From contig CM049319.1 of NCBI GenBank assembly GCA_026874595.1, positions 19,765,601 through 19,829,600 of the forward strand: a stretch of DNA of 64,000 bases. Direction: 5' to 3'. Positions 50,563 to 59,935 of the stretch are shown here, one piece after another. Source of the DNA: Sipunculus nudus. Its lineage: Eukaryota > Annelida > Sipuncula > Golfingiida > Sipunculidae. Positions within the stretch are counted from its first letter, which is position 1; every line of letters begins with the position of its first letter. Made by a program: the position numbers and the translations under genes. The notes beneath the pieces were generated by a model. The model was not told the origin of the DNA. It was given only the letters and a program-made list of their open reading frames with translations, and made no database searches.

Positions 50563-50766
50563 GTCAAGGTCGCCACAAGGTCATCACAGAACGTCTCCCA
50601 CATCCCTTCAGTCTCACTCAGTACCTAGACTACATCTACTGGACAGACTGGGAACAAAACAGCATCGAGCGAGCAAACAAGTCCACAGGGATGAACCGCA
50701 CCAAGATACAGGACCACCTGAACTATGTCACGGACATTCTGGTTTTTCACGCATCAAGACAAGCAG
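50563..50766 (+). CDS. LRP6: LRP5/6 exon 12: last blade of propeller 3
   Basis: Residues 814-882. Acceptor gaacactag, with a poor polypyrimidine tract; donor gtttgc, far from consensus beyond the GT. The exon reads [46 protein letters not shown], and ends [10 protein letters not shown]. Phase 1 on both sides. A dispersed repeat starts at the donor, which may explain its unusual sequence. Homology to the last propeller 3 blade and frame agreement with exon 13 support both ends. Confidence 0.94.
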
Positions 50767-52046
50767 GTTTGCACACCATTAATGATTGGCTGATGGTCGA
50801 TTATCAACAATGGTCGGTTGGTTGATGCAAACCAATCATTCTTGCAGTGCAATAATCAATTACAAAATTTTGCACATAACTTATGCTTTGTGATGAGGTG
50901 ATGTATGCTCACATCGAAGTCTCTGGAAAACTTTCTGTTTAATAATAATTTCATAACTAAGAAACCTTACAACACACACATGTAAGGTATAGATTTATCA
51001 AAATATTAGGGATAATGTATGCCCATATATCAGTTGAGATGATGTATAGGTCTACATATGGTAAGAAATTCCATGCTCCTACACAACAGATTAATTCCAA
51101 TTATCAGTTGGGAGAGGTCAACCAATTTTCATTGATGATCGATCATGAAATTACAACTGATTTCCAACACTAACGACCATATCACATTGCTTTAGGGCAT
51201 GGAGTATTCTCTTTTCTGTAGCAGTTGTCACATGATATGCTAATGTTAGCAGGGATTCTGTACATATCCATTATAACATGCGTAACCTTTTTTCCATGTA
51301 TTAATTGTCTTTGTTTGCCCCAGAGGAGTATTGCCACTATTGCTGTAATGATTCACTAGTAAACCAACACATTGCAATACAAAGTCAAATATTGATTGAT
51401 ATTGTGGGGTAATGTGTCATCCCAGACCTAATGGCCACTGATGATTACCACCCTCTGGTGGACACATTATGAGGAAAAATTTTTTATTTCCAAACCAAAG
51501 AAATTTTTCGTGTCCAGAGGTTTAAAAGTAGAAATAAAAAAATTGAAAAATGGCATTATGTCACCATGATAACCATTTGACTCAAGAGTCAGTTTAAAAA
51601 GGTAACTTATTTTAATCAAACATAGATGGCCTTCTTTATTCATTTACATACCTTAAACCATTATCACAATACAAAATCTATATTACAAAAGAAGGTGGAA
51701 CCATATAACTATTGTGAGGAAACTTCTCTGTGGCCCCTCCTATCGGATGGTTAGTTTTTGGTCTTGAACTGTCCAGTATGAAGGCAAGTGTGCCCTAAGG
51801 GGGAATTTCTCATATTTTTTGTATTAATCCTAAAAAAATGGCACATTTGAAGAGCCATTGCAGCTCCATCTGCCAGGAGATAGGTACTCTATGCTAGAGA
51901 GGCTAATATGCTTGTAATTATAATGTATCTTAGATGATTACAGTATTCTCTGTATGAGACAGTGGAAACAGTACATGGATACCAGACTAAGGGTATCATG
52001 GATTTTAACTTTTCAGGATACAGAGTATCTGTGTCATAATTTTCAG
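50767..52046 (+). other. Intron 12, 1.28 kb
   Basis: It starts gtttgc and ends attttcag. The first 400 bases are a copy of R1. The rest is AT-rich without features. Confidence 0.85.
50768..51170 (+). repeat. Dispersed repeat R1, copy abutting exon 12
   Basis: It carries 'ataatcaattacaaaattttgcacataacttatgctttgtgatgagg', 'tatcagttgagatgatgta' and 'gaggtcaaccaattttcattgatgatcgatcatg', ending ccaacac. The left edge is within a few bases of the exon 12 donor. Confidence 0.78.
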
Positions 52047-52187
52047 GCCTGAACACCTGCAGTGGAAACAATGGGGGATGCTCACACCTGTGTATCTCTC
52101 ACGCTGAAGACTATGCCTCCAAATACACCCATCACTGCAGCTGTCCGACCCACTACACCCTCGCCACAGATAACAGGACATGTGAAC
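52047..52187 (+). CDS. LRP6: LRP5/6 exon 13: EGF-like module 3
   Basis: Residues 882-929. Acceptor attttcag, donor gtaagg; phase 1 on both sides. Six cysteines: [16 protein letters not shown], then a loop rich in polar residues ([12 protein letters not shown]), [16 protein letters not shown]. The loop between the third and fourth cysteines is somewhat longer than in the other EGF modules here. The module follows propeller 3. Confidence 0.96.
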
Positions 52188-52619
52188 GTAAGGAATACAA
52201 ATATTTTATTTTGAATAATTCTTAATATGTGTTGAAAAAATTATCACTCACAATTACACCATGCTGAATTGTAACTTAATGACAAGAAATTTGAACATTT
52301 CATAATGATTGCCAAAAAGCAAATTGGCATCCCTATGTGGAATGGACTAAAAAATATTCCCCCTAAGTGGAACAGACTGTAAAATACTCTTCCAAGTGGA
52401 AAGGACTATAAATACTATTCTCAAGAAGAATGGACTAAAAAATACCCTTCCTTAGTGGTAAAAATACTTTTACTATAAAATAATTGTCCTAAGTGGAACA
52501 GGCAATAAAATACTCTTCCTATGTGGAACAAACAATAAAATACTCTTCCTATGTGGAACAGACTAAAAATACACTTCCTAAGTGGAACAGACTATAAAAT
52601 TCTCTAATCTCGTCCACAG
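52188..52619 (+). other. Intron 13, 0.43 kb, mostly minisatellite
   Basis: It starts gtaagg and ends cgtccacag. Positions 52330-52606 are a degenerate array, so most of the intron is repeat. Confidence 0.9.
52330..52606 (+). repeat. Degenerate minisatellite, unit about 31-35 bp
   Basis: About eight units of the form 'ctaagtggaacagactataaaatactctt' fill the intron to within about 15 bases of the exon 14 acceptor. Units vary in length and sequence. Confidence 0.85.
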
Positions 52620-52822
52620 CTCCGCGTTCCTTCCTCCTGTACAGTCAGCGTAACATGACCAGCAGAATGGTGGTCACAGATGAAGAGTCGCCGGAAATTG
52701 TCCTGCCGGTTACAGGTCTGAGGGCCATCAAAGCCATATCCTATGACCCGCTGGACAACTACTTGTACTGGATTGATGGCAGGAACAATGCTATTAAACG
52801 AGCTTATGATAATGGCACTGGG
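52620..52822 (+). CDS. LRP6: LRP5/6 exon 14: start of propeller 4
   Basis: Residues 929-996. Acceptor cgtccacag, donor gtaaga; phase 1 in, phase 0 out. It reads PRSFLLYSQRNMTSRMVVTD, SPEIVLPVTGLRAIKAISYD, DNYLYWIDGRNNAIKRAY. The blade motif is YWID, as in the vertebrate protein. Propeller 4 is the least conserved of the four in this family and lacks a well-established Wnt site. A degenerate 33-bp minisatellite ends next to the acceptor. Confidence 0.96.
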
Positions 52823-53919
52823 GTAAGAACTTAGGAGTCAGGTCAAAGACACTGGCAATAAGAGTATTCTCATTAGGAACTCCTGTCTTAGGTCTGTCTT
52901 GGTTGGTTAAGATTTAAACAATTGTCATTCAAACCATATTTTTATATTTAATTTTTTATCAAAGAAGACACGTGGCAGAAAAGCAATTTCTTGCTTTTTA
53001 GTATGGGCTCACTAAAATGTGACTTGCTCCTATTTGGTTTTCAAAATGATTAACTTTTAATGTTTAATTTTAATTATTTTAATACCAATGAAATATTATT
53101 AGAAAATGAATATAAATGTTATTGCTACACATGCCACACGAAAAAATACTGTACTAGGTTGAAAAAGATACTTAATATAAAATAATCAAATTTTAACACT
53201 TATGATTTAAAACAAACTTGAATTTATTTTAAATTTCTTTTTAAAAAAATTAAGAATTTCTGTAAATAATCCTACTTTCTGGAGTTACAGGAAATTTAAA
53301 TAAAAGTTGTTGATGCTGATTCGGTGTTCTTATGTAAACACAGTAAAAATAGAATCAGTTAAAATAAACATATATTTTCACAAAGGAATAATTGTGCAAA
53401 GATTCAAGAAACTAAAAATAGAAGAAAAATGCAAACTTATAAAAAACTTATGATATATCATTACTTTCATTTGTACTGAAGTATAAGTTTTCTGGAATGC
53501 TTGTCTATCAAATTATACAGTTTACAGAGTTTTAGCTTTTCAGCTACTGATTGCTGGAAATTGATTGTTTCCTGGAGTCTAAAAGCATTAACCACAAATA
53601 TTAAGTGAATGGGGATCTACATCTTTTTTGCTCTACAAAAAAATTTGGGTAAAGGCCATACATTTTATTTGATATCCATCTACTTGTACAGATTGGAGTA
53701 AGGTATGATTTAACCTGTAAACAGAAATTTAATAATTTTATCAATAAAATATGCATGAAAATGGTAAAAAAAAAGAAGAAGAAAACACAGAAGGATTGGG
53801 TGACTGAAGGGATATTATAGATGAGAGTAAAAACCAAAAAATACCATAAAACGAGAGCCATACAATATGTGGGACGTCAGCCTGCATTTGTATTTATTTA
53901 TACATTGATCCTGTTTCAG
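52823..53919 (+). other. Intron 14, 1.1 kb
   Basis: It starts gtaaga and ends ctgtttcag. It is very AT-rich with no features seen. Confidence 0.9.
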
Positions 53920-54116
53920 CACACTGTCATTGTGCCGCCCACTAAGGACATACAGCCTTACGATATGGTCCTGGAGCCCATCTCCAGGAACATCTATTGG
54001 ACGGATTCCGAAAAGAACATGATCAATATAACCAGGATGGATGGCACGGCAGTCGGACCGATTGTCGGCAGTCAGCACCAGAAACCTCGTCACATCACTC
54101 TCCATCCACATAAAGG
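53920..54116 (+). CDS. LRP6: LRP5/6 exon 15: propeller 4
   Basis: Residues 997-1062. Acceptor cctgtttcag, donor gtatat; phase 0 in, phase 2 out. It reads HTVIVPPTKDIQPYDMVLEP, then SRNIYWTDSEKNMINITRMD and ends RHITLHPHK before a split Gly codon. The open frame extends beyond both ends, so the splice sites rather than stops define it. NIT is a possible glycosylation site. Confidence 0.95.
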
Positions 54117-55194
54117 GTATATACTTATCACCTCCCCCACTAACATACATTGAATTTTTTTTATCCCCTTCTATAATCTGTTATTCCACTTGTACAGACA
54201 CAGATACTGCAATTTCAGAACTCTTCCTGTTAGGTTCCCCATCCACATCCTTGTGAATTGCAGGTTTTCTTTACCCCATTTATTTATTTATATACATTGT
54301 ATTTCATCCTCTGATTACAGGAAAACTGAATATATATTTTATTTTCTATCATTTTCTGTTATTTCTAATTCCCTTTCACATAACTACTAATCCATAAGGC
54401 TTGTTAACATTAATTATCAGATATTCATAAATCCAAATGTTGGATTATTCCTCCTCCACCAATAAGAAATAATGTGACATAAATCATTGTTCTGTAGTTT
54501 GTTCCACCAGACTGTGTCCAGCTGCTTGTTGAGAATAAACAAAAATTGTTTTTGCAGTAGTTCAATTCACTGTAAAAGGCAGGATTTAAGGGAACCATTT
54601 GACATTAACCAAATTTACAATAAAAGAAAACCTTTCACAATATTTAAGAAATCATTAAATATCAGTGAACATGTTCTTAGTAGCACAACATTTCAGCCCC
54701 TCCAATTGTAGTCTAGGTTTTTGGTTAGATAAAAAACAGCCACATTTGACAGCTGCTGAAATTATTTCATATGAACACTCGAAAAAACATAAACAGCTGA
54801 AACAAAGATGGCTTATCATGTAGGGATACAATAAGCTCCTTACTTAGCGGTTATACATTGCAGTAGTCCCAGATCTCCCTCGTTGTAACTGCTGCTCTGT
54901 ATAGCAAGATTTTCTGGGTTTCATTACCAGAGCTGTCAGAGAGAAAATTTAATACGACCAATGAGAATGTGGTATCATATTGTGCATCCTGCTCCAAATT
55001 TTAAACCTGCAACACCAGCTCACGTTGGTGTGATTCTTGGCCCTGTGCCAGAACTGGTGTAATAAAATATGTGAAGAAAATTGGCCCTTAAGATAATAAG
55101 TGGACACATTTCAGTTGAACAGACTGTTTTTTATCTGTAATCTTTTGGCATTTATTGGAAATCTTTCTACATCTGATTTTTCTATATTTTGCAG
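54117..55194 (+). other. Intron 15, 1.1 kb
   Basis: It starts gtatat and ends tattttgcag. It is AT-rich with no repeats or exons seen. Confidence 0.9.
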
Positions 55195-56851
55195 ATATCT
55201 TTTTTGGACAAACATGGTTTCACCACCCAGAATTGAACGAGCTGCTTTAGATGGGGCTAAAGCTGTCACCTTGTTAAAATTTGAACTCGGGTCACCTGGG
55301 GCTCTCACTGTGGACTGGCATGGGGATAAACTCTACTGGGTAGATACGGTCCTTAAACGAATTGAATGCTCCAATCTGGAGGGGGGGAACCAACGTGTGT
55401 TAGCTCAGGGTGATATTCTACAACCAGTAGGCTTGGCTGTTTTTGGAGATTACATATACTGGGTGGACAAGGAAATGGAGTTAATCGAAAAAATTCACAA
55501 ATCAAGCAATCAGCCTTCACCCTCACAGGAGCGGATAAAAATTCAAGGCCGAGTTGAACAGCTTAGTGACATCATAGCTGTGGAGTATATACCAGAGAAA
55601 ATACGCTTGAAACATCCCTGTTCTGTGGATAATGGAGGCTGTTCTCATATTTGCCGGTTGACGGAAGATAATGACGGATCCAGATGTTCATGTCCTATTG
55701 ATCTGACTTTGGAGGAGGATAAGCGTAGATGCGGGGAACCTCCCACATGCACTCCTGAGCAGTTTACGTGCAAGAGTGGTAGTGTGCCATGCATTCCACG
55801 TGTTTGGCGGTGTGATGGCGTAGCTGAATGTAAAGACGAATCGGACGAAAAAGATTGTCCAAAATGCAGCTCCAACCAGTTTCGCTGTGACGATGGGCAG
55901 TGTATCAAAGCAGACCGTGCATGTAATGGTATTGCCGAATGCACGGATAAAAGTGATGAAAGGCATTGTTGTAAGAAAGACGAATTCCGTTGTGATGACA
56001 ATAGTTGTATCTCTGAGAATAAAAAGTGCAATGGAAAGTATGACTGCAAGGATAAAAGTGACGAGAAACTCTGCTACACAACTGGGAGTCTCAACAGCCC
56101 CACACAAACGGGAGGTGGCTCAGCTACCGCGCAATATACAGTGGCAATTGTTGTTGGGTTAGTGTGTTCTATGGGGGTGCTTGTGGTCCTTGTGTTTGCG
56201 TGTCGTCGAAAAAATCCACATATTCCACTTGAAGAAAGCCAGAGCCATGATATACTGATGGTGACAAAACCATTAAATCCTAATTGTGAAAACATGAAAA
56301 ATACAACACCTCCGCATACATTAACATTACCGCCACGAGGTAAATCTGGGAAATCGGGCACAACATGCCTGTCTGTAAGCACAGGACCCAGCAGTAGCAC
56401 TCCCCTGTATGATCGTAATCATATCACAGGGGAGTCCTCAAGTAGTTCTACAGTGACTCGTTACCCCAAAGAGACGCTAAATCCCCCTCCTAGTCCGGTC
56501 ACGGACCGGTCGCAGTGCTCTGGGGATCCATTTAACTGCGCATCATCAAATAGTCCCTCCACTGTGCGCTCATACAGACATTATTTACCCCGGACCATTC
56601 CACCCCCACACACCACCCCCTGCAGCACAGACGTGTGCGAGGACAGTGAACCGTACACCACTACCAAAAATTATTGTAACCCCATGGTGGCAGACCTGAA
56701 CTATGACTCTGATCCTTACCCGCCACCTCCAACTCCACGCAGCCATTATTTCTCCGATGACCCCAGTTGTCCGCCATCCCCGTCCACAGAACGGAGCTAC
56801 TTCAACCCCTACCCTCCCCCGCCTTCACCAGTTGGAATCTCAGATTGCTGA
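55195..56851 (+). CDS. LRP6: LRP5/6 exon 16: end of propeller 4, EGF4, LDLR-A x3, membrane helix, PPPSP tail
   Basis: Residues 1062-1613 and the stop TGA in one 1657-base exon. Acceptor tatattttgcag. Propeller 4 ends with FWTN, YWVD and YWVD blades. EGF4 is at 55619-55732. LDLR-A modules are at 55748-55858, 55865-55969 and 55970-56074, each with six cysteines and the acidic SDE calcium site. The membrane helix is at about 56138-56203, followed by CRRK as the stop-transfer signal. The cytoplasmic tail holds the PLYDRNHITGESSSS block and PPPSP-type motifs at 56483 (PPPSPVT), 56600 (PPPHTTPCST), 56720 (PPPPTPRS), 56771 (PPSPST) and 56813 (PPPPSPVG). In this family GSK3 and CK1 phosphorylate these motifs, which then bind Axin. 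The fifth motif ends in Gly where CK1 needs Ser/Thr. From memory, vertebrate genes divide this region among several exons; here there is none of those introns. Confidence 0.98.
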
Positions 56852-56885
56852 CATCACGTTGCAAGCAACACTGCTTACAATACAT

Positions 56886-57111
56886 AGGTCAAGGTCATTT
56901 TGCTTGCAAGGTCATTAGGTCAAGGTCATTTTGCTAACAAGGCCAAGTACTTTAATATCCTTAAAATGTCAATTCATTTTCAAGAAGATCTTGCTGAAGT
57001 TGAGCAAAACATAATGTTTTGTAACCGTGACAGTTCACCAAAGAGAGAGGTCTTTGAGAAAGAGAGAAATTAAGGTATTGACCTTGACCCATGTCTCAGT
57101 GACCTTGACCT
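56886..57111. repeat. Inverted cluster of AGGTCAAGGTCA motifs after the stop
   Basis: Forward AGGTCAAGGTCA at 56886-56897 and 56917-56928; reverse TGACCTTGA at 57079-57087 and TGACCTTGACCT at 57100-57111. The outer forward and reverse copies are exact 12-base inverted repeats. They may be relics of the dispersed repeats that carry the same word. Confidence 0.75.
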
Positions 57112-59099
57112 ACACATCACTGAACAATGTATGTTATCATTACTAATTCATTGTTGCCAAATGTAAATAAGTGATCATTTAAGCATAGATTCATTGCACA
57201 AAATGCTGTCAAATGTAAGTGTTCCTGTCCTCTAACCCTGCTCTGGCACCATGTTAGAAAAGAAAAAAACCTAATCAAGGGCAGCAGAAACAGAAAGAGC
57301 AAAGTACTTAATTATCACATTGTATATATTAATATTTACTTCTTCATGTTGCCAGATAAAAGGAGCCAGGTATGTCTGTTACTGTGACAGCTACTTCAAC
57401 TGTAAGTAATACTATTGTAGAAGCACTACCAGTGATATCACTAGCACTTGTGTTTCTCACAAAAATGTTTGTTAATGACTAAGTATTATTTAGAAGGGCA
57501 TTGACATAAGAATTTTGATATGTTGGTCACCCACTACAGCAGGGACTGGCAAGGGCTTGTTTTTAATATTTCATGTGTGATGTACCACATTTACCAAGAC
57601 CATGTTTTCTTAATGCTATTGGACACTGCTTTCAAGTGAACATAGCTTGAAGGGAAAATATACAAGTTACAGATCAGTCAAATGTATTAAGAATTCATGA
57701 ACATTTTTAAATATAAATTCAGGAGTTGTTAGAGAAGGTATAAAATGGACAAGAAGTCTTTCTTAAAGACTTAAATCAACAGAAAAATTATAAAAGTGTG
57801 CATTTCATGTCTGATATATCTAACGATGTTTGTCTCATCCAAATTAACACTGAGTTCCTATTGGACCTGTTCATCATTGTATCTTTTCTCAGCCCCTTTT
57901 GAGCATGCAACCAAAGGAGCAATAATTTGTGCTAATAGGTAATGTGTTCTACAGTTGCCTGCTGCCCATGAACAATACTCTTTTGCCCCTAGGAAGAGAG
58001 AGCATTTCCTTGTGGTAAAGGTCTTGACCAGGGGTCTCAGGGGTTTATGAAAATCTACAACCTCTGGTCAGCACTGTTACTGTTGCATCACCATGCTCAT
58101 TTATTTAAAATGTTGGCATGTGTGCAAAAATTAATATTCATGAGCCCTTGCTAGTTTGTAGTTAAGTGGTGACCTTTGACTCTGTGGGTCAGGTGTAATG
58201 AGCGGGATGTGTAGCTTTAGGCATTGCAGAAAAACAGTTACTGTCAAATAACTGATGACCCTGTGTCACAGGGGTCGGCGTATATTAAAGTATTACTTCT
58301 CTAGTGAATAACCGCAAGTTTGCTCACAGGGATAATTTTGGTGATTCATATATAATGTGGCAAATGTACGTATGAAGATGTCGAGGAAACATGCTAGTCA
58401 TTGCGGGGTAAAGTATATGGAAACTGACCATATTTAAAAGTCAGTTCTGTTTACCAGTTTCCATAGCAACATATGCTTATAGGGGATCCTTCAGGTAACC
58501 CGTAAGTTAGTGTATGGGCAGAACTTCAGAATGGGTAAAAAGTTTTCATTTCATATGTATAATGTACAATATATCTGGAATGTATTAGATCAGATATACT
58601 ATGCGTGTGTGTGTATGTGATAGGGATATGTGTGCATGTGTACATTTATAGCTCAGCTGTAAAATTATATTGGACACCAAAACATTACCATCCTTTTAGA
58701 GATGACATCAGACTTTTCATTCATTTCATTACTAAATCATTATATACATAATTCATTCTGTTTTAAATATTATATGTATGTGTTGATGTATATTGAATAA
58801 CCATAGCAAACATAAGTATTATATATGTTTCAAAGCATCGATTGACGTCTTGACTTGAAATTCCACTAAAGTAGATAGTCATTTTGAATGTTTGAATGTG
58901 GCATTTTTGCATTTACTGTATATCTTTAATTTTAGCCATATTTGGATATAGCCTGGCCCCTGATATTATGTTTGTGCATCTTTCAAGAACTTTATGTTTC
59001 TCTTAAACATGAAAAACTTTATTGATAGTGATTGTATATTGTTAATTGATATGGAGGTTTTCAAATATGGTTTTTTGTATAAAAAAAACTTTCCTTAGA

Positions 59100-59335
59100 G
59101 AATAGAGAGCACTGGGCAGAGCATATACCTCCCCCATGGCAAACCAACCGCAATTGGTTTTTCCCTCTTTTTTTTTGGCATCTGCACCAAAATTTTATAC
59201 TTCCAAGGGCCATATCTCCCCCTCCACAAAGTTTCACGTAAATCACTTTAGTAATTTTGTGAAATCCTACCATCAAATAAACCAACAGGCAAAACAAACA
59301 CGGCAAAAACATAATCTCCTTTGCAGAGGTGAAAA
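59100..59335 (+). repeat. Dispersed repeat with 'aagggccatatctcc' and 'aaaacataatctcctttgc'
   Basis: The phrase 'ggcaaaaacataatctcctttgcagaggt' ends the unit and recurs as 'ggagaaaacataatctccttt' near 17310; a related form lies near 37090-37120. It contains the AATAAA at 59276. Confidence 0.6.
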
Positions 59336-59497
59336 TCAGGCAAGTTATTGGCCAGATCTTTATAATAGTCAGCAGCTCTCAGTATTTCCACACAAGCAGT
59401 CTTCAGTGACCAGTCAGTACTTGGGCAAGATTTTACCTTGTCAGGCATTATCTTTGCTTTTTAGACACAGTTAGATGAAGACTTAAGTCTCTTTAGC

Positions 59498-59935
59498 AAG
59501 CCTCTGTTGCAATTTGTAATGCTCTACCAGGCTTAGCAAACCTCTGCTGAGCTGTATAATATTCTGCCAGGCTAAGCAGATCTCTGCTGCGCTCTGTGAT
59601 GTTCTGACAGGCATAGAAAATCTGTGCTAGGCACTGTAATGCTCTACCAGGTTTAGAAAGCCTCTGCTGAACTCTGTAATGCTCTGCCAGGCATAGCAAA
59701 ACTCTGCTGCAATTCTCTGCTGGACTCTTTAATTAAAACACTGCGAGACATGCCGAACCTTGTTCTGTGTAATGATCTGCCGGGCTTAGCAGGCCTATCC
59801 TGGTTATTGTAAAGCTCTGCCAGGCATAATAAGCCCCTCCTGAGCACTGTAACACTCTGTCGGGCTTAGCAGGCCAATCTGGGTCTTAGTAATGCTCTTC
59901 CAGGCTCTGCTGGACTTGGTTATGCCACAGTAAAC
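59498..59935 (+). repeat. 40-bp degenerate minisatellite, about ten units
   Basis: Units read 'cctctgctgagctctgtaatgctctgccaggc' followed by 'ttagcaaa' with changes. The first five are close to 40 bases each; later ones are more diverged. Minus-strand frames here repeat KPGRALQ-like peptides because of the array and are not genes. Confidence 0.88.

Larger units (their letters stand above)
21839..56851 (+). other. LRP6: LRP5/6 (arrow) gene body, exons 2 to 16
   Basis: This is the gene for the single-pass Wnt co-receptor LRP5/6. At the cell surface it pairs with Frizzled, binds Wnt and antagonists of the DKK/sclerostin type through its propellers, and recruits Axin through phosphorylated PPPSP motifs. 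Fifteen GT/AG-bounded coding exons sum to 4841 bases; with one base from the missing exon 1 they give 1613 codons plus stop. The domain order of four YWTD propellers each followed by an EGF module, three LDLR-A modules, a membrane helix and a PPPSP tail is diagnostic of LRP5/6 and excludes LDLR, LRP4 and megalin. Length is close to that of vertebrate LRP6 (about 1613 residues from memory, including its signal peptide). Exon numbers assume one upstream signal-peptide exon. Vertebrate LRP5 and LRP6 arose by later duplication, so the symbol is nominal. Confidence 0.96.
56852..59490 (+). other. Probable 3' UTR and flank of LRP5/6
   Basis: It follows the stop codon without an obvious poly(A) signal for 2.4 kb; the first AATAAA is at 59276, inside a dispersed repeat. 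Further AATAAA occur near 63022 and at 63792. The transcript end cannot be placed by eye. Positions 56886-57111 carry a cluster of AGGTCAAGGTCA words in both orientations. Confidence 0.5.

Noticed and set aside
59493-59847. Two minus-strand frames with KPGRALQ repeats.
   Set aside because: They arise from the 40-bp minisatellite, and the repeat length is not a multiple of three, so the frame shifts between units.
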